Position numbers and translations under genes: made by a program. This document shows positions 52,668 to 61,546 of a stretch of DNA of 64,000 nt, piece after piece. The stretch lies in assembly GCA_964398785.1 (NCBI GenBank), contig CAYNNQ010000007.1, forward strand, positions 1 through 64,000, read 5' to 3'. Source of the DNA: CAYNNQ01 sp964398785. GTDB lineage: Bacteria; Desulfobacterota; Desulfovibrionia; Desulfovibrionales; Desulfonatronovibrionaceae. The notes under the pieces were generated by a model. That model worked only from the letters and a program-made list of their open reading frames with translations, searched no databases and was not told the DNA's origin. How positions within the stretch are numbered: position 1 is the first letter of the stretch; every line of letters starts with the position of its first letter.

Positions 52668-53792
52668 TTATGCTAGTTCCCGGTATATGCCCATGAGTTG
52701 TTTTGCGGTTTTTTCCGGACGGAAATCTTCCGCGTGTTCTCGGCCCGCCTGTATCATCTTGCTTTGAAGATGCATGTCGGACAGGATTTCTTTTATGGCC
52801 TGGGCCATTTCTTCCGGGGAAAAGGGGTCTATGTACCAGGCTCCTTCCCCTCCGGCCTCACGGAGACAAGAATTGTTTGAAGTTATCACCGGTGTTTCGC
52901 TGCATAGCGCCTCCAGTACCGGGATCCCGAAGCCTTCATAGAGTGAGGGATAGATAAATATGCGTGCTCCCCGGTACAGGGCGGGCAAATCCGCGGTGCT
53001 TACCCGGGGTAAATGATATATCCGCTCCTTTACGCCGTTTTTTTCCGCAAAGGACATCAAGTCGCGCACGTATTTGGGGTTACCCTGGCCCACGAGAACC
53101 AGCGGCGGGATTTCCGTCCGCCCTAGGTTGCACAGGGCGCGAATGAGGTTCTGGGTATTTTTTCGCGGGGCCAGGGCGCCTACATATAGGAGATAGTCTT
53201 CGGGAAGAGCATAATCCATGCGGGTCTGTATTGTTTTTTCCCGGGAGTGTTTCTGGAAAAAAATGGGATTGCAGGATTGGTAGGCTATACGGATTTTGTT
53301 TTCCGGGATGTTAAAGATCTGCAGCAAATCATTTCGCGTGCTTTGGCTTATGGCGATTACCAGGTCCGCAGCCGCACAACTGGCCTTGTATTTCAGTCGA
53401 TAAATCCGCGCGTCCGTGCGGGTGTACAGACCTGGCATGCGCAGAAAGATGAGATCGTGTATGGTGACTATGCTCCGGCAGGAGGCATTTTGAATGCCCA
53501 GAGGCAGCTCATGTGAGAGCCCATGAAAAATATCCAGGTTGTCCTTTTTGATTATTTTTGTGAGCAACAGGGATCTCCACAGGGCGGAGCCCAGTCTTCC
53601 CGGTCTGTGGCGGGGAGTACGTACCGTTGTTGTTGCGGCTGGAAGGCCCACCCCATAATCGGTTCGCGGAGAATAAAGAAAAAACCGGTTTTCAGGGAAG
53701 AATGTTTCCAGGGAATCCACTGTATTCCGAGCGTAGTTTCCCAGTCCGGTCCTATTGAGGAAGTATCTTTTGGCGTCAAATCCTATGCGCAT
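52668..53792 (-). CDS. Glycosyltransferase family 4 (mannosyltransferase-like)
   Basis: 374 residues. GT-B enzyme: GFDAKRYFLNRTGLGNYARN at the N terminus, IVTIHDLIFLRMP, YVGALAPRKNTQNLIRAL in the donor domain, and the EX7E signature in SLYEGFGIPVLEALCSETPV. Acts probably on a lipid-linked or LPS acceptor. It begins one base after gmhB ends and ends one base before the GT9 start, so the three are a tight operon. Confidence 0.92.
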   Translation of the reverse strand: MRIGFDAKRYFLNRTGLGNYARNTVDSLETFFPENRFFLYSPRTDYGVGLPAATTTVRTPRHRPGRLGSALWRSLLLTKIIKKDNLDIFHGLSHELPLGIQNASCRSIVTIHDLIFLRMPGLYTRTDARIYRLKYKASCAAADLVIAISQSTRNDLLQIFNIPENKIRIAYQSCNPIFFQKHSREKTIQTRMDYALPEDYLLYVGALAPRKNTQNLIRALCNLGRTEIPPLVLVGQGNPKYVRDLMSFAEKNGVKERIYHLPRVSTADLPALYRGARIFIYPSLYEGFGIPVLEALCSETPVITSNNSCLREAGGEGAWYIDPFSPEEMAQAIKEILSDMHLQSKMIQAGREHAEDFRPEKTAKQLMGIYRELA

Positions 53793-53793
53793 G

Positions 53794-54393
53794 TCAGTAT
53801 CCGAAATTTTCCCCTTGCAGGGCCGTAAAGGCCGCGTATAGATCAGAGGCTAGGATGTCCGGTATTTCCGGGGAAGAACCGCGGATTTCTTCCCAGCCCC
53901 AGCGGGGGGCTTTAAGTCCCAAATGGGCAGCGTGGTTTTGTCCCTTTCCGGTTAAAACCAGTATGCATTTACCCAACCCGCAATTGCGGGCAAAAGCAAT
54001 ATCACTGCCTTTGTCCCCGATCATCGCGCTTTCTTGTGCCCCGAGAGCGAACTCCAGACTCAGTTCTTTCCACAGGCCGGTGCCCGGCTTGCGGCAGTTA
54101 CATCTGTCTGCCGGGGAATGCGGGCAGAAAACACTTTTTGTTATCCAAGCACCTTTTTTTTGCAGAAGGATATCTAATTTTTTCCGAACCGCTAAGTAAT
54201 CCTCCCTTTGAAAATATCCGCGCCCAATACCGCTCTGGTTGGTAACCACAAAAAGAGAAAATCCCGAGGAATTCATTGCGGAAAGGGCCTTTCCGGCTCG
54301 GGGCAAAAGACGTACTTCACGGGGGTCATGCAGGTAATGGCGGTCTTCTATAATAGTCCCGTCCCGGTCCAGAAGGATGTTTTTGATGGCCAT
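53794..54393 (-). CDS. gmhB: D-glycero-beta-D-manno-heptose-1,7-bisphosphate 7-phosphatase
   Basis: 199 residues. HAD-IIIA fold: LLDRDGTIIED with the nucleophile Asp, VVTNQSGIGRGYF, the zinc-binding loop CPHSPADRCNCRKPGTG and IGDKGSDIAFARN. GmhB removes the 7-phosphate on the route to ADP-heptose for LPS inner core. Head gene of the operon with the two glycosyltransferases. Confidence 0.94.
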   Translation of the reverse strand: MAIKNILLDRDGTIIEDRHYLHDPREVRLLPRAGKALSAMNSSGFSLFVVTNQSGIGRGYFQREDYLAVRKKLDILLQKKGAWITKSVFCPHSPADRCNCRKPGTGLWKELSLEFALGAQESAMIGDKGSDIAFARNCGLGKCILVLTGKGQNHAAHLGLKAPRWGWEEIRGSSPEIPDILASDLYAAFTALQGENFGY

Positions 54394-54913
54394 GATGCGT
54401 TTTTAATCAGTTTTTGGGGAGTTTTTAGCTTTCGTCCAGATGCGGTTAAGGTTCCGTCCCCTGCTGTTGGTGTTGGGGCCTTTCGACATTGCCTTTGACC
54501 CTCCAAGTATTACCCGGAGTACAATCGGGCGGTAGCTGCTATTTTCTTGGTTTCCTTGTCCGGCAAGTTAATCGGGAGACAATATCTATCCAAATAGACC
54601 GAAGAGCCGGACTCTAAGAGATATCCTTACCCCGCACTGGTTATCTGATAATTTGCAATTGTCAATTTTTGACTATTCCTGGGTCTTAGTCGAATATTTA
54701 CGAAAACTCTGGCAGTTAAACCAAAAAACATTTCCGGATGGAAACGCGTTAAAAGCATCCCAAAAGACCAGGCGGAGAAAATATAAAAAGTCCACACGCT
54801 GTGCCGGGGGACAAAATGGATGGGTGAAGAAAAATCATGATCAACCTCAAGTAACCCGGGATCAGGGAAGTTTTTGTTGCGCCGGGGCATGTGATTTGCT
54901 ATTTTGCCTTATT
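54394..54913. other. Non-coding region between gmhB and the CBS protein
   Basis: 520 bases between divergent genes. It holds a short copy of the hairpin repeat (54676-54803). The part before it has small inverted repeats only. Promoters for both directions must lie here; none is obvious. Open frames are short and without recognisable content. Confidence 0.55.
54676..54803 (+). repeat. Long-hairpin repeat element, copy 4 (internally deleted)
   Basis: Left edge CTGGGTCTTAGTCGAATATT resembles that of copy 3 (GGGGTCTTAGACGTTTGATA). The middle is lost. The right edge AAAAGCATCCCAAAAGACCA, GGCGGAGAAAATATAAAAAG, TCCACACGCTGTG matches copies 2 and 3 closely. ATTTCCGGATGGAAAC (54729-54744) in it is shared with the hairpin after pyc. 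Confidence 0.6.
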
Positions 54914-55954
54914 ATGTGGGAGTTGATTCTTGCTATGCTTTTGGCTACCGGCGTATCCGCATTTTGCTCGGTAGCTGAAGCGGTTATTTATTCCGTTTCC
55001 TGGGCTTTTATCGAAGGTCTTAAAAAAAAGAACAAACGGAGTGGAAATCTCCTCTCCGCTCTTCGAAACAAGGTGGATGAGCCGATAACCGCGGTTTTGA
55101 CCTTAAACACCGTGGCCCACACAGTCGGAGCGGCAATAGCCGGGGCGGCCGCGGCTAAGCTGTGGGGGGACGAGAATCTTATATACTTTTCTGTTTTCTT
55201 TACATTGGTCATTTTGGTCTTTTCCGAAATCCTGCCCAAGACAGTCGGTGTTGTCTATTGCCGAAATCTAGCCCCCTTTTTTGCCGGCCCCTTGAGCTTG
55301 TTGGTACGGATATTCCGGCCGGTTATTTTAGTTTGCCGGATACTGGTACGTTTTTTGGAGAAAAAGAATGCCGGTCCTCAGGCTTCGGAAGAGGATCTTT
55401 TGGCCACTATAAGCCTTTCCCGAAAGGCAGGGGCCATTAAATCGGACGAAGAGATTTCCCTGCTAAATATCCTTATGCTGGACAAGAAAATTGTCCGGGA
55501 TATTATGACCCCAAGAATGGTGATTTTTTCTTTACCGGCGCGGTATACAGTGGCGGAGGCTAAGGAGGCCAAGCATATATGGTCGCACAGCCGAATTCCG
55601 GTTTATGAAAACGAGGACAGCGAAGAGATTGTGGGAATGGTCTACCGGCGGGAAGTCCTGGAGACTCTGGCCAATGGCTGGGAGGAAGTTACTCTGGAGG
55701 ATTTAATGAAGCCGGTACAGTTCGTCCTGGACACCCTTAATCTGGATAAGCTTTTGGTGCAGTTTTTGGAAACCAGGATGCACCTTTTTGTGGTGTTGGA
55801 TGAATACGGAGGCGTAGCCGGAGTGGTCACCTTGGAGGACGTCCTGGAAGAAATACTGGGGAAGGAAATTGTGGACGAGACAGATGAAGTGGCGGACATG
55901 CGAAGTCTGGCCCGCAAGAGGCGCAAAGAACTTTTTCAGGATAAACAGGGATAA
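54914..55954 (+). CDS. CNNM transmembrane and CBS-domain protein (CorC/HlyC-like family)
   Basis: 346 residues from the ATG at 54914, chosen because the CNNM domain begins there (ELILAMLLATGVSAFCSVAE); no good ribosome site is visible. Transmembrane helices at about 3-25, 60-85, 95-115 and 125-150, then tandem CBS domains (about 200-325: VRDIMTPRMVIFSL, HSRIPVYENEDSEEIVGMVY, VLDEYGGVAGVVTLEDVLEE). It lacks the C-terminal CorC-HlyC domain. Family members are linked to magnesium or cation transport. It stands between the LPS genes and the ccm operon. Confidence 0.9.
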   Translation: MWELILAMLLATGVSAFCSVAEAVIYSVSWAFIEGLKKKNKRSGNLLSALRNKVDEPITAVLTLNTVAHTVGAAIAGAAAAKLWGDENLIYFSVFFTLVILVFSEILPKTVGVVYCRNLAPFFAGPLSLLVRIFRPVILVCRILVRFLEKKNAGPQASEEDLLATISLSRKAGAIKSDEEISLLNILMLDKKIVRDIMTPRMVIFSLPARYTVAEAKEAKHIWSHSRIPVYENEDSEEIVGMVYRREVLETLANGWEEVTLEDLMKPVQFVLDTLNLDKLLVQFLETRMHLFVVLDEYGGVAGVVTLEDVLEEILGKEIVDETDEVADMRSLARKRRKELFQDKQG

Positions 55955-56078
55955 TGTGGAATTTTAGTTTCGGTCGAGGTGTTGCTTCCCTTGACAGCAT
56001 GTCTATTATAACTGAAAAAGGCTCTTCTTTGAAGAACCCCATTTATTTCCTTTATGTAAGGTTTCTTTAAATATTTAG

Positions 56079-56124
56079 ATTTATAAGTAGGTGGAGCGAA
56101 TAAAGTTTTGGGCTACTTATAAAT
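56079..56124. terminator. Perfect 12 bp A+T-rich inverted repeat, terminator-like
   Basis: ATTTATAAGTAG (56079-56090) pairs with CTACTTATAAAT (56113-56124) around 22 bases. TTTTTTTC follows 6 bases later, so it may end the CBS gene transcript, although its stem is weak. It could instead be a regulatory site for the ccm operon starting at 56234. Confidence 0.45.
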
Positions 56125-56201
56125 TGTCGATTTTTTTCTTTATTAGTAATATTTGTTTTTTGGGCACAAGGGCCGGATATTTGGATGTTAAAAGTATTTG
56201 A

Positions 56202-56216
56202 TCCTTGGGCCAAGGA
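56202..56216. promoter_or_regulatory. Short palindrome before ccmE
   Basis: TCCTTGG-G-CCAAGGA, 7 bp arms, 17 bases before the ccmE start codon. By position it could be an operator, or an RNA hairpin near the ribosome site. Sequence-only observation. Confidence 0.3.
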
Positions 56217-56233
56217 CTACACGGAGTAAACAG

Positions 56234-56647
56234 ATGTCCCCAAAAAAACAGCAGAAATGGATATACGTTCTGGCTTTTGTTTTGATAGTCGGGGGTGCGG
56301 GTTTTTTGTTCTACACCGGTCTTTCCCGGGACAGCGTTTATTTTTTAAATGTCTCGGAAGCATTGGCCATGTCTCCTGCGGAAATAGGCCAGGCCCGTCT
56401 TTTTGGAAAGGTTTCCCCGAAAAAGATCAACCGTAATGGGGATTCCCTCGGGGTCAGTTTTAATCTACTGGACAAAAAGGATTCCTCCAAGTCTATAAGG
56501 GTGCATTACTCGGGTGCGGTCCCGGATACTTTCGATCCGGGAGTGCAGGTTATAGTCGAAGGGGCCTTTCGTTCCGGGGACTATTTTTTTCAGGCCCAAA
56601 AATTAATGACCAAATGTCCTTCCAAGTACGAAAAGAAGGACTCTTAA
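56234..56647 (+). CDS. ccmE: Cytochrome c maturation heme chaperone CcmE, CXXXY variant
   Basis: 137 residues from the ATG after CGGAGTAAACAG; 12 upstream codons are rejected. N-terminal anchor (about 8-28), then the OB-fold periplasmic domain (AEIGQARLFGKV, SFNLLDK, VHYSGAVPDTF, VIVEGAF). The heme-binding residue, His in E. coli (HXXXY), is C128 here (KCPSKY, Y132). The CXXXY variant is known from Desulfovibrio and archaea, in systems lacking CcmH. It carries heme covalently to CcmF. First gene of the ccm operon. Confidence 0.94.
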   Translation: MSPKKQQKWIYVLAFVLIVGGAGFLFYTGLSRDSVYFLNVSEALAMSPAEIGQARLFGKVSPKKINRNGDSLGVSFNLLDKKDSSKSIRVHYSGAVPDTFDPGVQVIVEGAFRSGDYFFQAQKLMTKCPSKYEKKDS

Positions 56648-56752
56648 CGCGAGAAGTATAGGTCCTTTTACACAGGATGGGGACGCTCATCCTGTTTTTT
56701 TATACCTCGGGCTCCGGAATTCGCCCGAGTCCAACCAATAAAGGTGTCCAGC

Positions 56753-58657
56753 ATGCATTATACCGCTTTTATCGCCTTGCTTCTGTCCATGTTGATCCTT
56801 GTCTGCGGCGTGGGATATGGCCTTTTCCGATTAACAAGCAGCGAGTCCTCCCCCGCCAAAACAGTTCAGGCATTGCCCTGGGCACAGTTGGTGGTTTTTC
56901 TTTTAGTGAGCCTGAGCTCCTTGATCCTCCTATGGGCTCTTGGAGTACGGGATTTTTCTTTTGCCTATGTCCGGGACTACACGGACGGTTTTTTGCCTAT
57001 GTTTTATGCATTGACCGCTTTCTGGGCAGGCCAGGACGGTTCTTTCTTGTTTTGGCTTTGGGTGCTTTCCCTGCTGGGAGTGATCCTTCCTTTTACTTCT
57101 GCTTACAAATCCCTCCCGGATAGAGGGAAGGTATTTTTCTGGGCCTTTTATTTCCTGATTCAGCTTTTTTTCCTGGTGATACTTACCGGTCCCTGTAATC
57201 CTTTTATGCGCCTTGAACCAGCTCCGGCACAGGGGAACGGACTCAACCCCTTGTTGCAGAATCCGGGAATGATCTTCCATCCCCCGCTATTGTTTATCGG
57301 ATACGCCGGATTTGCCATCCCCTGCGGTCTATCCTTTGCCTATTGGTTGCAGGGAGAGGAATTTACCTGGATGAAAAATACTCGCAACTGGCTATTGTTC
57401 GCATGGATAAGCTTGACTGCGGGTATAATACTCGGGGCCTGGTGGTCGTATATGGAACTCGGCTGGGGCGGATACTGGGCTTGGGACCCGGTGGAAAACG
57501 CTTCTTTGATTCCCTGGTTAACAGCTACCGCCTTCATGCATATGGCCATAATCGGCCGCAAACGGAGGGCTCTACCCCGTTTCAACTTGTTTCTCATGGC
57601 ATTGACTTTAGTGGCCTGTTTTTTCGGCACTTTTCTGACTCGGAGCAGCATAATAGATTCTTTGCATGCCTTTGGGGACAAGGGAGTTGGAGTGCCCTTG
57701 CTTTGGCTTATGTTTTTTCTTCTGGCTTTTGCCCTGTTTTTGGTTTTTTCCGGTCGAGGGGGGCAAAGATCAGTTGGAGGTATATTCAGTCGTCAGGGTA
57801 TCATGCTGATCGCCTCCTGGGTATTTTTGCTCCTGGGGATCATAGTGACCTTGGGGACCTTGTGGCCAGTGATTTCCGCACCATTTTCCGCTAACACGGT
57901 TGGTATGGATGCCGGTTTTTATAACCGCGTCTGTGCCCCCCTGTTTGTCGTGATCAGTGTTTTGTTTTTCTTTTGTCCATGGATAAAATGGAAACATCAA
58001 GGTGTGGATAACCGGTTGGGCCTTACTTTATCCTTGATTATCTTTTTTCTGGGAATGGGTGTGTGCCTTGTCTGGGGCATGCGGGACTTTTGGCCCATTG
58101 TGGGAGGAGGTGCGGCCACTGCCGGCCTGTTCACCATAATATTTTTGTTTATTCAGAATAAATGGATGCGCAAAAGCAGGATGCAGTGGGGAATCTACGG
58201 CATCCACCTGGGAATTGCCCTCATGGTGCTTGGAGTTGCCTTTTCCGGTCCTTACAGCCAAAAGAGAGAAGTAATTCTTTCCCCGGACAAAGAAGTGAGC
58301 ATAGGAGGATACGAGTTTACCTATCAGGACTTTGAACAAAAGCGCACTCCGGCCATGAGTGTCTTTCAAACCAATATCCTGGTAACCGAGAACGGCAAGG
58401 AGCTGGGTGTTTTAAAACCGCAAAAAAGGGTCTACCGCAATTTTGAGAAACCTTTTGCCGAAGTCTCCGTGCTTCCTTCCTTGGGCAATGAATTGTACTC
58501 CACGTTACTTGGCTTTACCGAAGACCGGGTGGCTAGCGTCAAGCTGAGCATAAATCCATTGGTCAATTGGGTGTGGATCGGGGGGACCTTAGCGTGCCTT
58601 TTTGCCCTGTTTGCCATGGACAGAAGGTCCTTGCGGGGAAGGGAAACAGATGGGTAG
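56753..58657 (+). CDS. ccmF: Heme lyase CcmF
   Basis: 634 residues from ATG 56753 with AAAGG eight bases before; GTG 56744 is possible. Polytopic, about 13-15 helices, with the tryptophan-rich WWD region (GAWWSYMELGWGGYWAWDPV) that handles heme, and conserved periplasmic histidines. It attaches heme from CcmE to apocytochromes. The C terminus has a short periplasmic domain before the last helix. Follows ccmE by 105 bases; ccmA starts 3 bases after its stop. Confidence 0.96.
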   Translation: MHYTAFIALLLSMLILVCGVGYGLFRLTSSESSPAKTVQALPWAQLVVFLLVSLSSLILLWALGVRDFSFAYVRDYTDGFLPMFYALTAFWAGQDGSFLFWLWVLSLLGVILPFTSAYKSLPDRGKVFFWAFYFLIQLFFLVILTGPCNPFMRLEPAPAQGNGLNPLLQNPGMIFHPPLLFIGYAGFAIPCGLSFAYWLQGEEFTWMKNTRNWLLFAWISLTAGIILGAWWSYMELGWGGYWAWDPVENASLIPWLTATAFMHMAIIGRKRRALPRFNLFLMALTLVACFFGTFLTRSSIIDSLHAFGDKGVGVPLLWLMFFLLAFALFLVFSGRGGQRSVGGIFSRQGIMLIASWVFLLLGIIVTLGTLWPVISAPFSANTVGMDAGFYNRVCAPLFVVISVLFFFCPWIKWKHQGVDNRLGLTLSLIIFFLGMGVCLVWGMRDFWPIVGGGAATAGLFTIIFLFIQNKWMRKSRMQWGIYGIHLGIALMVLGVAFSGPYSQKREVILSPDKEVSIGGYEFTYQDFEQKRTPAMSVFQTNILVTENGKELGVLKPQKRVYRNFEKPFAEVSVLPSLGNELYSTLLGFTEDRVASVKLSINPLVNWVWIGGTLACLFALFAMDRRSLRGRETDG

Positions 58658-58660
58658 CCC

Positions 58661-59320
58661 ATGCCGGATTCAACATTGCTTTCCTTTAGTAAAGTAACAT
58701 ACAGATATGGACGGAAATCCGTTTTAAAAGATATAGATTTCAGGCTCAATCCAAAGGAGGTGGTTTTGCTGGTGGGCCCCAACGCAGCCGGTAAATCCAC
58801 TCTTTTAAAAGTTGCCTGCGGACTGCTCCGCCCCTCATCCGGAGAAACCCATTTTGCCAGAAACGCGCGTATCGGATACTTGGCGCATGAGTCTTTTATA
58901 TACCCCGGTCTTAGTGCTTTGGAAAATCTGAAGTTCTGGTCCGCATTTTACGGGGATAGATGTCCGGAAAAGGAAATCTTGCATGCACTTAAACGGGTGG
59001 GCCTGGAACGATCGGCCCGGGAAAACGCCGGGAGTTTTTCCCGCGGTATGGCTCAGAGACTGAGCCTGGCCCGGCTGCTCCTTACTTCTCCTTCGATCAT
59101 TCTCTTGGATGAACCGGACAGCGGTCTGGATAACTCCTCCATGCAGGTGCTCGTCAGGGAAATAGGTCATGCCCGGCAACAGGGAGCGGGAATTATCTGG
59201 GTAAGCCACGATTTGAACCGGGACAGGGATAAAGCGGATAAGATACTGGAGCTTCAAGGGGGAGAGCAGTCTTTTTGGGGGGAAGCCAAGGAATTACCCG
59301 GAGCGAGCTTGCATGCTTAA
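58661..59320 (+). CDS. ccmA: Heme exporter ATP-binding protein CcmA
   Basis: 219 residues. ABC ATPase: Walker A GPNAAGKSTLL, signature FSRGMAQRLSLARLL, Walker B IILLDEPDSGLD and H-loop VSHD. With CcmB and CcmC it forms the complex that drives release of holo-CcmE. The gene overlaps ccmB by 8 bases, so translation is coupled. Confidence 0.96.
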   Translation: MPDSTLLSFSKVTYRYGRKSVLKDIDFRLNPKEVVLLVGPNAAGKSTLLKVACGLLRPSSGETHFARNARIGYLAHESFIYPGLSALENLKFWSAFYGDRCPEKEILHALKRVGLERSARENAGSFSRGMAQRLSLARLLLTSPSIILLDEPDSGLDNSSMQVLVREIGHARQQGAGIIWVSHDLNRDRDKADKILELQGGEQSFWGEAKELPGASLHA

Positions 59321-59987
59321 ACGCTGTCTTTTTTTGGCCCGTAAAGATATCCGGCTGGTTTTAAACGGAGGCGGAGGGCCGGTACAGGCAGTTTTGCTGG
59401 GGCTTTTGCTGGTTTTTATGTTCAGCTTGGCCTCTCCTGTGGGTACAGAGGTCACATCCCGGGCAGCGGCTACTGTATTTTGGCTGGCCAGTGCATTTTC
59501 TCTTATTTTGATATTCAATAATTTATATGCCGTGGAAGAGGAGAATCGAGCCCGCATCGGTCTGGTACTGGCTGCGGAACCCGTCCAGGGCATTTATCTG
59601 GGAAAGGTGGCCGCCGGGTTTTTCCTGCTTTTTATTACCCAGCTCTTTTTCTTTCCCGCTATTTTGGTCTTCCTGGGCCAAAAGGCCGGGGGAAATCCCT
59701 TGCTGGCTTTGTTAGCCGTTTTGGGAGTGGACTGTGGGCTGGTGTGCATAGGCGGACTGCTGGGTGCTTCTGCTCAAGGCACTGGGGTGCGCGATTCCCT
59801 CTTGAGTATAATGATTTTCCCCTTGCTTATGCCGGTTTTGCTTGCGGGGATAAGGTTGATTGCCTATTTTTTGGCTTCCGTGCCTTATGAACAAGCCGGG
59901 AGCTGGTTTGCAGTGATCCTCGCCTTTGACGCGGTATTTGCGGGGGCGGCTTTGATACTTTTCCCCCTTTTGTACACCGGGGATTAG
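59313..59987 (+). CDS. ccmB: Heme exporter permease CcmB
   Basis: 224 residues with six hydrophobic segments and the family features KDIRLVLNGGG near the N terminus, FNNLYAVEEENRARIGLVLAA and a glycine-rich fifth helix. Permease partner of CcmA. Overlaps ccmA by 8 bases; 77 bases separate it from ccmC, longer than other gaps in the operon. Confidence 0.95.
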   Translation: MLKRCLFLARKDIRLVLNGGGGPVQAVLLGLLLVFMFSLASPVGTEVTSRAAATVFWLASAFSLILIFNNLYAVEEENRARIGLVLAAEPVQGIYLGKVAAGFFLLFITQLFFFPAILVFLGQKAGGNPLLALLAVLGVDCGLVCIGGLLGASAQGTGVRDSLLSIMIFPLLMPVLLAGIRLIAYFLASVPYEQAGSWFAVILAFDAVFAGAALILFPLLYTGD

Positions 59988-60064
59988 GATGTGCATGAAT
60001 AGTAATCAAAAAGGTGACAATATTGCTAAGGCCAAGTGGAACATATTAAAACAAATGGGAAAAG

Positions 60065-60727
60065 ATGAGTCCTTTGATTAAAGCGGCCAGTGTGGCTGCT
60101 GGAATTGCCCTGGCGATTTCCCAGTATTTTATTTGGGAATATGCCCCAACAGAGACGACAATGGGCGAAGTGCAGCGGATATTTTATTTCCATCTGCCTT
60201 TTGCTTGGTGGGCCCTTGTTTGCTTTTTTCTTGTTTTTGTCGGCAGTCTGGGGGTGTTGTTCGGGAAAAAAGAATTTTGGGATCACCTGGCCGGAGCTTC
60301 CGGAGAGGTTGGGGTCTTATTGGTCACCCTGGCCCTTGTCACCGGATCGGTTTGGGCCAAGGCGGCCTGGAATACATGGTGGACGTGGGATCCCCGTTTG
60401 AGTACAGCCCTTATTATGTGGTTTGTCTATTCGGCTTACTTGGTCCTGCGTTCCGGGGGCACTGAATCTCCCAAATTACAGCGTGTAAGCGCAGTATTGG
60501 GAGTGATCGCATTTTTGGACGTGCCGCTGGTCTTTTTTTCCGCCCGCCTGTGGAGAAGCATCCATCCGGCTGTGTTTGCTTCTTCGGGAGGGGGGTTGGA
60601 TCCAAAAATGTGGCATACAGTAATGGTAAGTGTCTTGGCCTGGGGAATAGTGGCTTTTGTCTTTGTCTGCCTGCGTACCAAGCAGTTTTGCGCAGCGAAA
60701 CGTTTAATTGTCCTTACCAAATGGTAG
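60065..60727 (+). CDS. ccmC: Heme exporter CcmC
   Basis: 220 residues, six helices, with the WWD signature (AAWNTWWTWDPRLSTALIMW) and conserved histidines in YFHLPFAWW and WRSIHPAVF. It loads heme onto CcmE. The ribosome site before ATG 60065 is poor (GGGAAAAG). Followed after 4 bases by ccmD. Confidence 0.95.
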   Translation: MSPLIKAASVAAGIALAISQYFIWEYAPTETTMGEVQRIFYFHLPFAWWALVCFFLVFVGSLGVLFGKKEFWDHLAGASGEVGVLLVTLALVTGSVWAKAAWNTWWTWDPRLSTALIMWFVYSAYLVLRSGGTESPKLQRVSAVLGVIAFLDVPLVFFSARLWRSIHPAVFASSGGGLDPKMWHTVMVSVLAWGIVAFVFVCLRTKQFCAAKRLIVLTKW

Positions 60728-60731
60728 AGTT

Positions 60732-60860
60732 ATGAGTTATCTTTTGTTAGCAAACGTGGTTATATGGATTGCTATAAGCGGATATGTCTTTTTTCTGGCG
60801 GGAAAACAAACCCGGTTGGAAAAAAGGATTGAACATCTGGAGTTTTTAAATGAACAATGA
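60732..60860 (+). CDS. ccmD: Small membrane protein CcmD
   Basis: 42 residues starting MSYLLLANVVIWIA. One transmembrane helix (about 4-24) followed by a basic, helical tail (KQTRLEKRIEHLEFL), the typical CcmD plan. CcmD stabilises the CcmABC complex and helps release holo-CcmE. It lies directly after ccmC and overlaps the TPR gene by 11 bases, as expected for this place in ccm operons. Confidence 0.88.
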   Translation: MSYLLLANVVIWIAISGYVFFLAGKQTRLEKRIEHLEFLNEQ

Positions 60861-61428
60861 GGCCCACATCTATTCCGCATATAAAGTGGCAGCCTTTTTC
60901 GGACTTTTTTGTCTGGCAGTGCTGCTGGTTTCTTTTGTTTCTTACCGTATTGAGCATCCTTCTTTGACCAAAGAGAGGCAAGCCCCTGCAAAAGCCTCGA
61001 ATAACCCTATGGGAGATATGACTGCCCTTATGAAGCGTCTGGAAAAAAATCCCCAGGATAAAGAGGCGCTTTATAAACTGGGACACAGGTTTATGCGTAT
61101 GCAGGCCTGGGATAAGGCCCTGCAGTTCTGGAACAGATTTTTGCGTTTGCAGCCGGAGAACAAATCCGTGCTTACCCAGAAGGGTTTTTGTCTTTTTCAG
61201 AAGGACAAATTCGCAAAGGCTGCAGGGACATTTAAAAAAGTACTGCAAATGGATAGTAAGGATTACAGGGCCCATTACAATTTGGGCATGCTTTATAAAC
61301 ACTATCTGGAAAAACCGGATTTGGGCCGGAAGCACTTACGCAAGGTGCTGGAATTTTTGCCACCGGAAAAAAACAAATTGCAAAAGGAAGTGCAAAAAGA
61401 GCTTTCCCGGAAGAACTCGGAAGGGTAG
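60850..61428 (+). CDS. Membrane-anchored TPR protein (CcmI/NrfG-like)
   Basis: 192 residues. One N-terminal helix (about 12-32) anchors a periplasmic TPR region (about 55-180) with three or four repeats (EALYKLGHRFMRMQAWDKAL, then LTQKGFCLFQKDKFAKAA, AHYNLGMLYKHYLE). By place and shape it corresponds to CcmI, which presents apocytochromes to the heme lyase. No ccmG or ccmH is present in the operon. It ends 118 bases before guaB. Confidence 0.82.
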   Translation: MNNEAHIYSAYKVAAFFGLFCLAVLLVSFVSYRIEHPSLTKERQAPAKASNNPMGDMTALMKRLEKNPQDKEALYKLGHRFMRMQAWDKALQFWNRFLRLQPENKSVLTQKGFCLFQKDKFAKAAGTFKKVLQMDSKDYRAHYNLGMLYKHYLEKPDLGRKHLRKVLEFLPPEKNKLQKEVQKELSRKNSEG

Positions 61429-61546
61429 GGTGTTTCCTTATTCCGGGTGGAAAAAGGTATATGTTTTAGTTTGCAAATACTTTTCAATCCGGGAAACAGG
61501 GCGGATGATAAGGTTTAAACGGGTAAATATATAAGGAGATTGGGAT

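Noticed and set aside
59995..60081. 28-codon frame between ccmB and ccmC
   Set aside because: Overlaps the ccmC start, has no similarity and is too short to support by sequence alone.
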